This document shows, one piece after another, positions 14,307-27,599 of a stretch of 64,000 bases of DNA; the stretch's first letter is position 1; each line of letters starts with the position of its first letter. The translations under genes and the position numbers were made by a program. This DNA comes from Xiphophorus maculatus (Eukaryota; Chordata; Actinopteri; Cyprinodontiformes; Poeciliidae), in contig NC_036443.1 of assembly GCF_002775205.1 (NCBI RefSeq), forward strand, positions 17,894,373 to 17,958,372, read 5' to 3'. A model generated the notes under the pieces. It saw only the letters and a program-made list of their open reading frames with translations. It had not been told where the DNA came from and ran no database searches.

Positions 14307-14923
14307 TTTATTAGAAATCCTTTTATTTACAAAAACCATAGGAATAAAATACCCAACTTTGTAAAGTACATCTATTGAGATTCATCTTCAACCAAATGTT
14401 TAAAAAAAAGAAAAAGAAAGAAAAAAGCCTCACATCCAAATAGTTTTAATAACAGTTTTTGGTCAGGCTCAAGTGAGCTTTTATAACCCAGTGTGGTTGT
14501 GCAGCGAGGAGGGGGCAAATGTTGTCTGCGTGTGTCACCTGTCGTTGAGGTTGCAGCTAGCGCGTCTCTCAGCGCCCTGCCTCCACGGTGCACCATGCAC
14601 AGACAGCTGTCTCAACACCCACACATCATGCATGTATAGCATGGTGAGGAATGACATCCTCGCGTACGCACAAACACACCCCAAGCAGCTGCAACATGGC
14701 CGCGGTCCCGGACCGGCCGGCACCAGCGAAGTTTCCTGGGAATTAACTACGCCTTCAGCTGCCACAGTTCCAAAAACACGCAGCAAACAACAGTGTGATT
14801 TCATATTTGACAATCATGAAGTTAAGGCACTTAGAAAAACAGGAATTGTACACGGATGTGAGTGCTGGCTCCCAGCACCCACAACCCAAAGGGGAGCTCC
14901 AGCTGTGTCTTTTTCAAGGCAGT
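14307..14923 (-). other. snai1 3' UTR with polyadenylation signals
   Basis: Downstream of the snai1 stop on the minus strand, AATAAA signals (read as TTTATT on the plus strand) lie at 14307-14312 and 14322-14327. This gives a 3' UTR of about 600 nt. The stretch has open frames but no recognisable protein. Confidence 0.5.
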
Positions 14924-16277
14924 CTAGGATGAGGGACAACACCCAGAGGAGCTGTGTTTATGCAGCAGGGACATGCGGCTGAAGGTCCGCGAGCACGAGC
15001 CGCACTGGTACTTCTTCACCTCTGAGTGGGTCTGCAGGTGGGCTCGCAGGTTGGAGCGGTCGGCAAAGGCCCGGTTGCAGTGTTGACAAGCAAAGGGGCG
15101 CTCACCTTCATGAGGAACAGAGGGACAGAGAACACCGTCAGCACCAGAGCAACATTTTGCACCCATTACAGTTACATTACAGTCATTGTTTTTAAATGAT
15201 CCGCCGCAGAAAAGAACACCCCAGCTGAGTTAATGCTGTTGTTTCTCATGCAGACCAACTGATGGGCTGAGATTAGATTGTGTCCTGCTGAGTAATTACA
15301 TTTGTTCATCGGTCAATAAATATCAATGAGCACAAGGTGCAGCCAATTGCATCAACAAAGTCAAAACAGTGTGAATCAATGGGGGTGACTTAAAATCTTT
15401 ACCTGTGTGCGTGCGGATGTGTCCTCTGAGCAGCCAGGGCCTGGAGAAGGCTTTGCCGCAAGTTGGGCACACACAGGGAAGAGTGTGTGAGCGGATGTGC
15501 ATCTTCAGAGCTCCCAGGCTGGTGTACTCCTTGGAGCAATGCTTGCAGTGGAAAGCTGGGCGTGGGGATACTTCTGAGGGAGTGGAAGCAGTCTGCAGTA
15601 ATGGACCGCTTGGAGGGAGCTGGTGGCTGGACAGCTGATGATGCGAGAGAGCAGAGAGGCTGCCATAGCTCTTGCTGCAGTGTAGACAGTGGTAGATGCT
15701 TTGGATGACCTCTGGGCTGGGGGGATCTGAGGTACGGCCGCCGTCCTCTTCTTCCTCTCCGCTGCTGCTGGAAGGAGAGCTGGTGAGGTTCAGAGGGCCC
15801 AGCGGAGAGGGAGCCAGGGACACCGGGTTAATTGGAGAGAGGGGAGCAGGCAGGGCATCGGAGCTGGTGAAGAAGGGGCTGCTGGGATGGCAAGTGAGCG
15901 CAGACGCGTTGTTTTGTGTTGGAAGTTCGGCCAGTGGAAAGCTTTCTGGGACAAAAGCTGAAAACAAAGAGGAAGTCAAGTCAGGTGGGGTTAAACAGAT
16001 GATCTAAGCTTGTTATCATTCTTGCTCTCGGGTTGCACTCTATAGAGCATCAACCTTTCTCATCAACACATTTTCCAGATGAATAGATCAGTCTTTTCAC
16101 CTGCAGGCATACGTTCACAACTCTTTCCTGGCTGCAGGTACTTAGATGTAGCGTTTTAACAGTGATTTGTTGTAGTATTTCCTTTGAAAACTTACCTGTT
16201 TGACTTTCCAGCTGGTTTTCTCTGTAATAAGGCTTCTTGTTGGAGAAATACTTCTTGACAAGAAAAGATCGAGGCAT
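14924..16277 (-). CDS. snai1: Snail-family zinc-finger repressor, 3 coding exons (snai1-like)
   Basis: Snail proteins bind E2-box CAGGTG sites in the nucleus, recruit corepressors and silence epithelial genes such as E-cadherin during EMT, gastrulation and neural-crest formation. Exons on the minus strand: 16277-16196, 15957-15403 and 15105-14924; they join in frame with GT-AG borders to 272 residues. The protein starts with the SNAG motif MPRSFLVKK, followed by a Ser/Pro-rich linker with an acidic stretch (GEEEED, about residues 94-99). Five zinc fingers follow: an atypical one at about 116-139, then about 163-185, 189-211, 217-239 and 245-267, the last being the C2HC type (SRMSLLHKH...GC). 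The segments [15 protein letters not shown] and [20 protein letters not shown] are diagnostic of Snail. The ATG has A at -3. The paralogue is less certain: PLAELPT near the N-terminus and the human chromosome 20-type neighbours favour snai1 (a or b copy), while five fingers and the CCPSS tail leave snai3 possible. Confidence 0.9.
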
Positions 16278-16458
16278 TTTGAGCTCGGGTTTTGTCCTCA
16301 GCCAGAACAAATAAGACAATCTCCACAACCAAACGCCGACTGTGTCCCCGTGCTCCCGGTTTGATGGCTATTTCCAGACGGACGGAGTTGAAAACTCACA
16401 GGAAACAGAACGACAACCTACGATGTTGCGTGTATCTCTCCGTTAAAGTTTGCCTCCT

Positions 16459-16466
16459 CATATAGA
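16459..16466 (-). promoter_or_regulatory. TATA-like element of snai1
   Basis: On the minus strand the sequence reads CCTCTATATGAGG, with the TATA-like core here about 185 bases upstream of the snai1 ATG in a GC-rich stretch. A Snail-type half site CAGGTA lies at 16551-16556, about 275 bases upstream of the ATG, which would suit autorepression. Both are motif matches only. Confidence 0.4.
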
Positions 16467-17519
16467 GGGGGAGAAAGCAGCGGGGTGGGTGGGCACGTCC
16501 CCGCCCAAAGACACACCCCTGCACGCCGGGGCGCCACCGTCCCCTCAGATCAGGTAAGGGGACGGTGCCCAAAGTGCCAAAATCTGCGCTGAGCGTGTCG
16601 GCGACTGCGCATGTCTCCACGGCTTCACGCCATAGGCTTGTACTGAAATATAAATTTTTGAATTAGGTAAAAAATAATAAAATAAAATAAATAACCAGAT
16701 TGGAATATTGGGTATTCAGGAGTTAAAGATATGAGCTTAAATGTTCTCTTTACTTCATGACGACCTGCTGCAGTACGGGTTCTCATAGGGACTGTCAGCA
16801 AATTGCCAGTCAAATCACACATTCAATAGCAAACGATAGCAAATTCATCCAGCACTGTTTTTCTGAAAATTTGTAATAATTAATGTCAAAATTAAAGTTA
16901 TTGATTTTTTTAAATGTATTCATTTGAAACTTTGAAGAAATTAAAGTCTAATCCCAACTTATGTATTTTTCTCCTAACTAGTGAAAATGATACATAAATT
17001 TGGTGTCTTGAAACATAATCTACTTAAAATAACATAAAACAAGATGCAAAAAGTACAGTCAAGGAAAACAAGTTAGCAGTAATTTGAAAATATATGTTTC
17101 CATAAAAATATTCATGCAAAGTACAAATTATTTTATATCGCAGCATAATTCACTGTGGTCACATGATGTAAAACCTTTGTTAAATATTTCATTAGTCACG
17201 AATTAATTTAAATTAGCTAGCAATGTTCAGTGCGAGCTACTATAAATTACTGAAACAAACGAAGTATCCTATTTCTAAAACTAAATTAAGCATGCACTCC
17301 AGATAAGCAACCTCTATCCATGACAGAGCAAAATGTTGATTTAAAAAAAAACTGTCTTGCGTTATTTAGTCAATAATTTGTTGATGATCCCTTAGAGAGT
17401 CTTTGCGGGTTCTTAGCAAGTTAAGGGAGTAAACCTCAGTAAACCAAAGACACCACTAAACCAAGAGTTAATATCTGTTCAATCAATAGTTTAGTTTAGT
17501 TTGGTCAGAAATCAGGTGC

Positions 17520-17534
17520 GGCGCCCCCTGTCGG
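17520..17534 (-). promoter_or_regulatory. CTCF-like motif
   Basis: The minus strand reads CCGACAGGGGGCGCC, close to the CTCF core CCASYAGGGGGCGC. Intergenic, about 1.2 kb upstream of the snai1 ATG. Confidence 0.5.
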
Positions 17535-18879
17535 TTGAGAAGTCCGCATTTATTTCTCACATTCCAGAAAAATGTTTAAAATCAGGCTGAAAACCGCAAA
17601 TATGTCTCCGATGGTCCCTTAGACACAATCAAGCCTTTATCACTCTACACGCACACAGCGATGAGAAGGAGGCATTTCGTTCATAACAAGGAGAGACAAG
17701 CGACCTGTCCTCTTTAGCCACTCAGTACAAAAAGCTCAGTTCATCCTGATCTGTTCTCCTCTCCTCTCTCAGCAGGAGATCATTCAGTGTGGAGAGGAGC
17801 GGCACTGTTCTCCTGCTTCCTCGCTGCGGGAATCGAGGTCCAAAAAAAAAAAAATTAAACGAGCAGACAGGAACCAAATGATGATGTAAAGTTGGTGCTA
17901 TTTAAGCGCCTGCCTTGGGGTGGTGTGAAATGCTGGGAGGAAATGAGCTGTAAATTCAGTCTGCACGGTCCGTTAAAAAGTTTTAATTGGGCCAGATTTG
18001 AATATTTTTCACCTTTTAGTTATTTTAGACTTATGTTTCATTTTTAAATTATTGCATATTTCACTTGCGTTGAGATTGTCGGTGCGCAAAGTGTTTGGAA
18101 ATGCGCATCGGGTGCCAGTCATCAGACAGGAATGTCTCAGCCTTTAACTGGAGCTATTTAGCATCGCAAAGGGAGTCAGATGCCGGGTGATGGGGCGGGT
18201 TGGTGCACCTGTCCAAAAGGCGCTTTTGTCACCGCATGCCCAAAAGTTCACACGTCGTTACGGCGCTTGTTGATCCTGACGCCACGTAGACTGCGGGGTC
18301 AGCAGGGCAGGGCAAACAAAACAGCGAAGAGCCGAGAGACACGTGAAAGCAAATCTTCCTTCACGTTGATGATTCTTTGAGCTTGAAGCGAGACTTGATA
18401 CGAGTGGTTCTGCCCGCATCACTTTGTGTGTTTCTCGGTTCCTGTATTCATCGCTGTACGAGTGAAAACAGGTTGATTAAACTGTGGCGACGATTCAATT
18501 CGTGGAGCTGGTAGAGAGACGGGAGGGGGTAGGGGGGAGGGGGGGGCAATTTGTCTGTAGGAAACACTGCAGACAATTTGTGTTACAGCGTGTTAAAGTG
18601 ACCCTGCGACACGAACGGTTTTCTGCGGGGAACAGATGTTCCACTCATCTGTGGCTCCAGGCATGAACCACACACAGAAGCCTTCACAGATTGCTTGTTT
18701 CTTCTCTGAATAATCTGAAATCACCGCAGCAGAAAGGAATGTAGTTTTCAAGAATGAGAAAGTTGGTCTCATGATTAAGATTAAGATGCAAAATATTCTG
18801 CTGGTAAATTAGTTCTTACTTTCCTGCGCAGGTTGCATACAAGTTGATTTAGACAGATTGGGAATCTTGGCCTTAAAAC

Positions 18880-19355
18880 TGACAATAAGCATCCCTCTAA
18901 GCATACTGTGAACTATGGTGGTGGCAGCATTATGTTGTAGGATTTTTGTTCTGGTCAGAACTAAATGGCCCAGAAAAAGTACAGGTCTACATCCATATGG
19001 GAATTAGTGACGAGGCTTGAAAATTTTCTGTTCTGCAGTCGCTGTCAGTCTAATTTGACTGAACTTCAGTTGTTTTGCAAAAAAAAAAAAAAAAAGGAAG
19101 TGACATAAATGTCTTCTAGATGTACAAGCTTAGCAAAGGCACATCCCAAAAGTCTTGCAGCTGGACTTGTGTTCAAACCTGGTTCAAACTTTCTTATTTT
19201 ACTTGTAAAGAATTTTAAATGCATCATCTCCTATTTCTTCACCTTCATACACTGCTCAGTGTTACTCAGCATGAAATACAGTGAGGTTTTTGGTTATAAG
19301 GTGACAAACAGTTGGTGTGAATACTTTTGCAAGATGCTGAATTTGCTGTTTTTAA
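18880..19355 (+). mobile_element. Degenerate Tc1-like element
   Basis: ACTATGGTGGTGGCAGCATTATGTTG, then AGCAAAGGCACATCCCAAAAG, and a terminal-repeat-like GTGAATACTTTTGCAAGATGC at about 19317 follow the order of a Tc1-type element. A long A run at 19079 lies inside it. Confidence 0.55.
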
Positions 19356-21094
19356 TCAATAGCTCAAACTCAAGCACAACAACAGCAACAAAAAAGAAAA
19401 ACAACATAATTCCCACATGCAAATGCTACATCAAACTTTAGGTGAAACAGACAAAAAAAAATCCAAACTAAAATTTCAAGGATTTTCTTTCACAGCAAAA
19501 TCCGCCCTCGTTTTTGATTATTCCAGCTCTAAATTTCCCCTTTCTAACTGCTTTTCAGAGCCTAACGGTGCCGACTTCCATCATGTATTTGAATAGAAAT
19601 GACACCAAACATCTATTGTCATTGTATGCATGCATCAAGTGCACCTTTACATTTCAAAACCCCATCTACTATCTTAGACCAATCAGGTGCATTGTAACCA
19701 TTCAGTCAATTCAGGAGACAGGTAGCGGCCACTTGATTACATTTACATCGAGTCAATGGAGGTTTTTCAGCGGAGACAGAGGAATCAGCTCTTCTTTGAT
19801 TGAGTCTGTAGTACGCGTCTTAAAGTCCATCAGATTTATTCTGAAAGCCGTTGGATAAATCTGGGGTAAACGACCTCTGTCATGCCCCTATTCGATTATT
19901 CCAGATGTATTCTAACTGCTTCATTCATTTTCACGGCTGCATCTTTGTTTGCTTGCACATGCAAACCAGGGCGCATGTGTAAGTGTTGCCCTGCAGTTCA
20001 GAGGTCCACAAGGTGGAAGATAAGATTATCCCACAGGAATGCACAGCAGTTCGTTTGGACACCAACTCCTACACGTGATCTGTAGTTTGGTCACATTGTG
20101 TGTTTAGCTCTTTGAGCAAGGCATGCTCTGTATGTCTGAGCATGACATGATGAGATGTGTACAACATGATCACTTAAAGCCTCGTCTATTATTTCTGCTC
20201 AGCATGATCTATTTAGACATATTTTCGTTGTGCAAGCATAAAACAGGTCACTCTTGAAAATGAGACCTTATTTGTCAGTGAGATTTACCTGTGTAATTAT
20301 ATATATTTATACACTTCTATTATATATCTACCTCTACTATCAAGTCTGACTCTTTCATTCAGACTTCAACGGCTTAATAACGGGGCAGATTTATATTCAC
20401 ATTTTCATTTCTTTGTGCTCGTGCCGTTTGTTTGCAGAGCGTGTCAATTTACAGACCAAGTGAGGTTTTACACATCCATCGGCAAATGATAATAATGTCA
20501 GTCATTATTAGATTTGTCCACAGTCGTATTGTTGCATGTGAGTCAAGAACAAACACGTCACAAGCAAACATCTACATCTCACACACAGGTGGAAACATTG
20601 TCTATTTTTATGGGGGGTGGTGAAATTAAATGTTAGCTCAAAAACCCAGAGAGAAAATGATGGGAATGTGGTTTATTAAACCAGGTTCAAGATTTATTTC
20701 CCTTTAACTTGACCTAAAAATTCTTAGATAACAAAAAGACGGTCAGACTGAGAAGCTTGTACTTGGAATTTATCCTGATGTGAGCTTGTGTTTTATATTT
20801 CAGTACTTTCTGAACAACAGGTAAACATATCCTTTCATGCATTATTCAAAAACCTAAGATTTTTTTTCATGTGAAATTGTCATGTGATATTTTTTCTACA
20901 AATGAAATTTTCTTTTTCAAAAATGTTATGAGCTATGCAGTTACCTAATATTGTCATAATGTTTCAATGTTTTTGTTTCCTTTCCTTTATAGCCTTCATA
21001 CAACAGGCTTTTTCAATTTGTTCTGTACAAACAAATCTGCATTTCTGTAGAACTTGAAGATTTTTTATTTTTTTGTGCTACATCATGGCTTTGA

Positions 21095-21146
<52 letters not shown>

Positions 21147-21162
21147 GCTGTTGTTGTTGTTG
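21095..21162 (+). repeat. ATT/TTG microsatellite
   Basis: About 17 ATT units (to about 21146) run into a short TTG repeat. Intergenic. Confidence 0.9.
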
Positions 21163-21218
21163 ATCGTAGGCTATTTACTCAGCAAATTCAAATTTCAGAC
21201 GACCTACAATCTTAATTG

Positions 21219-21282
21219 GCGCCACCTGCTGTTAGAGATGTGAACCAGTTCCTGAAAATACTCCAATTTGCCACAAGGTGGC
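21219..21282. promoter_or_regulatory. Pair of divergent CTCF-like motifs
   Basis: The minus strand at 21219-21232 reads CAGCAGGTGGCGCC, and the plus strand at 21271-21282 reads CCACAAGGTGGC followed by GAC. Both resemble the CTCF core and are 38 bases apart in opposite orientation. Confidence 0.45.
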
Positions 21283-22490
21283 GACAAATAATTAATATTT
21301 GTTCTCAGACTATTAATGTTATTTATAATCACGTTATTCTACTTTTTTTTTTTAATCCTCTACAGAACTACAAAAAGTATGAGAAGTCAGGAATATGTTA
21401 CTAAACATAAAAGTTTCGAAACATTCTGAAACAGAAAGATAAGCCGTTTGGAATAGTTTTATTTAAAATGATTTCATCAAAAATTTTATTTTTTTTTATT
21501 GTTGTTTTGTTTAAGGAAACTGTGCCTCTTTTAACATTGCTAATGTTAAAAGCACAAAAAATAAATAAATAAAAATCTTCCAAAGCACTTGTTCTATTGT
21601 GTGCAATATTTCAGAAGCTGTGTAGGTCTTTACAAATCTGAGGCTCTGCATTCTTTCAAGAGGTGAAGCCTTTTTCCAGGAAACTCTTCCAAACAAGTTC
21701 TACTTGATTGGAAGAGTTTATAGTTACTACAAACGTAATGCTTTGATGAAAATGATTGAGCTTAGAACAATAGATAAGTTTAATGTTTGGCAAAGCGATG
21801 TAAATTTATCTGTGCTGTCTTAAACCAGGGTTGAATTTGAATGTATTTAATTAAATGAAAGAGTCCATTTCAGGTGCGATAAACCTCAGTCTCCAACTGG
21901 GTTCTCCAACTCTTACATGTGCCTGTGTTCAAAAGCACCTTAAAAAAATTGTAGACGTACATCAAAAAGTTAGTTTATTTCACTATTTCAATTGGATCTG
22001 TTTATGTTTATAAAATGCCTTGAAAGAACAGTCAATATAAATATAAATTACTGAAATGAATTTATCTCAACTCATTTGAAAGGTTCTGTACAAGGGCAAC
22101 CTTCAGAAAACCTTCAGCAAATTTGTCCTGGGGTTTCAAATAATCTTTATCATTTTACATTTTTTGCAGTTAAAACCTATCAAAGAGAAACATTAACTTT
22201 TTAAAAACAATTGTACTAATTTAATTTAGCTGGAACAACATCCATTTCATTTTTGCAAAACAATAAATTTCTAAAGTAAAATATTTACTCTGACACCTAA
22301 TTTGCTTCATAAAAATGAGCTGGAAGATTTACATACAGTTCCTAGTTCCACCAGGTTATGTTTTCACCCACGTTTTCAGTTTTATTTTTTTCTTACTGAG
22401 ACTACTCTGAAAAGATTTATTCATTAAAAATATGATCGGTGATTTCTACTGAATAAATGTTGTGACTCAAGGCGTTCAACAAAAATCTCG

Positions 22491-22495
22491 AAAAA
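22491..22495 (-). terminator. RNA polymerase III terminator of tRNA-Ala
   Basis: A run of five T on the minus strand begins a few bases after the tRNA 3' end, the usual Pol III stop signal. Confidence 0.75.
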
Positions 22496-22498
22496 GAG

Positions 22499-22570
22499 TG
22501 GAGATGCCGGGGATTGAACCCGGGGCCTCATACATGCAAAGCATGCGCTCTACCACTGAGCTACATCCCC
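22499..22570 (-). tRNA. tRNA-Ala (anticodon TGC)
   Basis: The minus strand reads as a complete 72-nt tRNA. The acceptor arm GGGGATG pairs with CATCTCC (one G-U pair), the D-arm is GCTCAGTGGTAGAGC, the anticodon loop is CTTTGCAT with anticodon TGC, and the T-arm is CCCCGGGTTCAATCCCCGG, which supplies the B box. A-box and B-box promoter sequences are intact and there is no intron. The 3' CCA is not encoded, as expected in eukaryotes. No second tRNA gene was seen nearby. Confidence 0.93.
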
Positions 22571-24079
22571 TGCTGGAATCTCAGGCGACCAGGAAGTCAT
22601 TTTAAACATAACCAGTCAGTTGCATCTGCTGGAAAGAACTTTATGTACAAAACCTTATTTTTGACCTATTTTCACTCCTTATTTTGTAGTTTAAATTTCC
22701 GTTTTTTCACCAAGTTTCCCCGCCTTGCTCCAAATAATAGAAATGATTATTTAAGCATATTTTTGCATATTCGTTGAAGAGGCGCTTTTTTATGTGACGA
22801 CTAACCGACGCGAGTACATGTGATGAAAAATAAAGACGTTTGCTCCAATTTAAGTTATTTTTTTTAACCTTTCTGATGCTTTGTGCTATTTTTAACCTTG
22901 CCTTTAGGCGGTGGACAGGACACATCTGAGTCTGTCTGACCAAGGAGTTCCTGATGATCCCACACTGAGTGAAAAGCAAATAATGAACTGACAGTGCTGA
23001 AGGACAGCCAGACAAGGTTGCCGTCTATATTTTTCTTAAATGAATGGCGCCTGAAACTCATTTCTTGTCATCCGTGACAGCATAATCCTTTAGAGAATTT
23101 AAAATAGCTCTCCTGGTTACGTTTCGTAATACCCTCCAGGGGGGAACGTTGCCCCCTTCCGTCTGGTGAGCACAGACTGTTCTCACCCATGTTTATCGGT
23201 GAGTATGCACACTTTGCCAAGGACACTGTCTCCAGACCCTGCTTGCTCTGGCCTTGTAGGGCTAGATCCACTGGATGCAGATTCTGCAGGAGAGCTCTCT
23301 TTGTAGACCAGGGACCTCCCAGGAAAAAGAAGATCTGTCAATTCTACTCCCTCCTGCTGTGTAAATTTGGATTAAAGAGTGCAATCAGGCTATGCCTGCT
23401 GAGTAAGCGATATTAACATAGTGCTGTTGACGAGAGGTTATCTGGGGACTGTGTGAAGAGTTTCAAGTACAGACAGGCTGCATGCAATATGAGACAAGCA
23501 GAGGAGTTAGTCATCTAAGGCCACAGACCGGCTAACACTAGTGGACGGTGTTAGAAGAAATGATTTGGGGTTTGGCATGTTTCTAAAGGTGGAGCTTAAT
23601 GGGTTTTTTTACTTCAATTATTTTTAAAATAGCCTTTTCTGTCTCAGAGGATGTCTATTCAGGCCACTGACTGTCATACAGCCAAACAATACTGATGTTT
23701 TTTAACATAAGTTATTAAATCAAATGAGCACCCAGTCAGAGGAGGGCAATATGTTATGACAAGGTATGGTGGCCCAGGGTCAATGAAACGCAAAAGCCAC
23801 ACCAAAAGTCACAACGGAAGTCATGCTAAATCTATGGATTTGCCAGAAATATTTGTCTGTGTTCACAATGAAACCCCTTTTCCTCCTTCTCTCTCAAAGT
23901 TTTATTATATTAGCATAATTTCAGTTTAAGCATGACCTAGTGTGGCTTTGCCTCTTGTGTTGTGGCTGTTGCATTTTGTTGACTTTTCTGAGCCACTATA
24001 ACAACTAGTAGTTATGCACATCACAAACTTGGCCTGTGTAGAAAAGCAGCAAAAGGAAACCAGGTGTATGAAGTCCAAT

Positions 24080-24560
24080 TTTCAGTGTGGCACAATTCAG
24101 TCTCTATGTGGGACACAGTAAGTGGAAGAAGGTGCACTGGCAAGAAATCTAACACAGCACATCACTCTGAATGCTCCACTTCCAAAGTGAAACATTGTGG
24201 CATCAGCATCGTGCTTTGAGGTGGCTTTTTGTCAGCAATCTGAAGGGAATACAGTTAGAGATGGACAGAGCTAATTACAGAAATGTTCTTGGAGAAAGAA
24301 ATTCTTTAATATGTTGCAAAAGACTTGAACCCAGGATATAGCTTTACCTTTTAAAAGGACAAACAACCCCAAACATAGAGCCAGAGTTATAGTAGAAAGC
24401 TGCTGTCTTGCAAATCAGAATTTGAGCTATTTTACAAAGTAGACGGGGAAAACCATCAACCTTAAGATAAGCAAAGCCATTAGAGACATCCCACCAAAAA
24501 ACTTGCAGCGGTAACAGCAACAAAAGGCATTTATACAAAATATTAGCTAAATACAAATTA
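24080..24560 (+). mobile_element. Degenerate Tc1-like element
   Basis: GTGAAACATTGTGGCATCAGC, GGACAAACAACCCCAAACATAGAGCC and AACTTGCAGCGGTAACAGC retain the order of transposase-coding segments of a Tc1-type element. All frames are broken. Confidence 0.5.
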
Positions 24561-27500
24561 ATACACATTGTTGTTGTTATTTTCTTCTATAAAAGGACCC
24601 TTGTATCACATTTAGGGACTACATTTTGTATGTTCATTATTGTAAAAAGAAAAAATTATCCTAATGTGCTGAAGATGAAGAGCTTTTACATATCTCTTAA
24701 AATTAGTGCCAGTTGTTTGGTGGTAACACTTCTTATCACAGGGGGCTGCTGTCTTATCGTCAGCCAGATGGTAGGAGGCCTAAGACAAGAGAGACACTAA
24801 AAATAAAGCCTACGTTACACGATGAAGGTAAATATTGTGAAGTTAAGCATCTAAACTTAAGAATTAAAATAAGCTAAGTAAAATCAGAGAATGTGAAGGA
24901 CCAGACATTTTTTTCAGTCTGATTTTTCAAAATGTCTTTTACCACCATTTGATAAATAAATTACAGCTGTTAAAAACAGAGAGAGATAAGGGCGACTAAT
25001 GTGTGACCTTTCACCTGGTTTCCTGACCAGCATAAAAAACTGCAGGTCTCTTAGGGAACTTAGGTGAAAGCACCCAAATGAATTGAGGAAGAGGGAAAAA
25101 AACAATAATCACCACTGCCTTTTGGATATTTAATTAGTAAGCTTGAGCTACAATTATTTGTGAAAATTGTTACTATAATCATTTCTAGCACATAATAGCA
25201 AACACAAACATCTCGACACGTACCCGTTTCATGTTTTGTATGTTTTCCACTGAGAACCCTGGGCATGACAAAACAAGCGCTAGAGGGCTGTGACTTGTCC
25301 AGATTAGCTTGAGAGCACAAACATTAGACACAGATGCACACAGTGTTCTCGGTGAATGTTTGTGTTCAGCGTGTCAATTGAGTTTGGATGTCATTATCAC
25401 TGCAGTGTGTTCGGTGTGTTTTCTGTCTCTCGGTGTGCTTGCGTGCTCCAGTCACCCAGCACCTGGTAACTGTATCGGCCTCGCCACCCAGACTTAAGAC
25501 AGCTTTGAGGAGTGCTTTTATTTAAAACATCACATCCTCATGAGAAATCTGTGACACATTCAGCAGGAATCTGGAGACAGGTGTGGTGCTTTTTTGTTCA
25601 TAGCGTCCAGCTGAGTTTCTGTTATTGTCGCTTCCTTACAGTGCAGCACTAAAAAACACTTGACTACTTTGCAGCCGAGGAGTCAGACTTTATTTACAAG
25701 CTTTAGGTAGATCTGCTTAGGCTGCCTCTTCATTCTTTTTTTATACTATTCTTTGTACTTGACATGAGTTTGCATGTTACACTGTTGTCAAAAAACTGAA
25801 AACCCTGTAAAGTGTGCAGTCAAAAAAAATGAGGCCTTCACAAACCCTCCATCTAGTTAATCATTAATGATTTCAGCTTTTAAATACACAATTTCATATC
25901 TGTCACTGAATGTCAGTGGTTGTTGACAGGAAAGTGCCAAAAAAAAAACACTTTAAGCAGGTTTCCTGTTTTGTTTTCTGCTATGCAAAGACACAATACA
26001 GGATCAGGCTTTGAAGTCCAGGAGCCTTTTAGGCCTGAATGATTCATGGGACAGTGTGATGTGGCTTAAGCAAAACAGTTGTAGGAGTAAAAATGTGAGC
26101 ATAAACAGCATAAACAACTCTCCAGCAGTGGACCTAGAAGAGGTGAAGGCCTTTTTAAAAATGAAGGGTTTTTTTAAGGAGCAAAGAATAAACGATTGGG
26201 AATTAAATAGAAAACACATAGAAATATCAGTAGGGCTTAAAACTTCACTGTACATGTTACATCAAAATTGATCAACTATTTTGTGGTTTTACTTTACTTT
26301 ATTTTATAGTAAAAAAGTCCATGATCATTTATGAACTTCTGTGACTTGATTAAGTTTTATTCAGTTTTGTCATGCAGGGTTTGTATTATTGGACTCCACT
26401 GTTTAGTAATGTTCTGTTCCGTGATTGTTTTTCTATCCTAGTATATCTTCATTTTACCATCAACTCTCTCATGAGAAGGGTTCTGCCTGCATCTTGCTTA
26501 TGTTTTGGTCCAGTTCCATAAAAGCACATGGAAGGACCAAATGCAATACAAACTGTACATTTGTCAAAACAAGATTTATTATTTAAAAAATAACACTAAG
26601 CTGTTCCATATAGACTGGCCTCTAACTTTGATTCCAGTTAAGCTTTTGACATGTCAATGGTTGATTATAGTTTCTGTTGGCCTGGTAAGGCTTTTTCTAC
26701 TTAATATTATCCAACTAGCCATCCTTTTTTATATATATACTTATATCCATTACAAGAAGAGAGCAAATTCCCTTCTCCTATAAGGAAAGGTCTCAAAGGC
26801 AACTTATAGTGACTAAACTTAATTGCTGTTTATAGGTGGTGAAACCAGAACACTTTAGAGAATCCATGCATGCAGAAGGACCTGAGTGCAGTTTACACCA
26901 ATATATGAGTTTACACCAATATGTGGAAGTGGATATATTAGAAGAGAAGCAAAGCTGTTTGGTGATCGATCAGGTGTGCAATTCTTTATGGAGTTATATT
27001 TTTACAATATAAAGCTACACCAGTGTGGGCAACAGCAGTGTGTATAGATGTGCGCCATGATGTGAGCCTTCACACCATTGTATAAAGTGGGGCAAAAAAA
27101 AGAAGAAGGAAACTGGAGACTGCAGGAAGAACAAAACACCACCAGGGGTTTAAACCAAAAGTCCAGAAATACTATTGGACGCCCAGATGCTGCATTCATA
27201 AAAAGTCAGTAGGAGTGGGTGGTATACAGTGTGATGAATTTAGGTCCATCCCATTAAGGAACAATGAGCTGAGTGATGCTTTGGGGAGAAAGAGATCACT
27301 ATTTACATAAATAAAATTCCAGCAGCATCACTGAAAAGAATAACTTTGGTGCTGTCTGCACTGTGGCTGTTTACTCATTTGAATATTTGAGGCTTATTTC
27401 TTCCAGTTAATGATCAGCTTGATCAGTGTGGTGTCAGATGAGACATGCAAATAGGATTAGGTAATCCACCGTTAGCTATGAATTTGCAAAAAAGAAAACT

Positions 27501-27599
27501 TAAGAATAGCATGAATATGGAGTGAAGAGTTATTTCAATATACTATGACTGTTTTGATTACTTCAAGGGAATTAGTTTTTTGACTAACATATAACTTTA

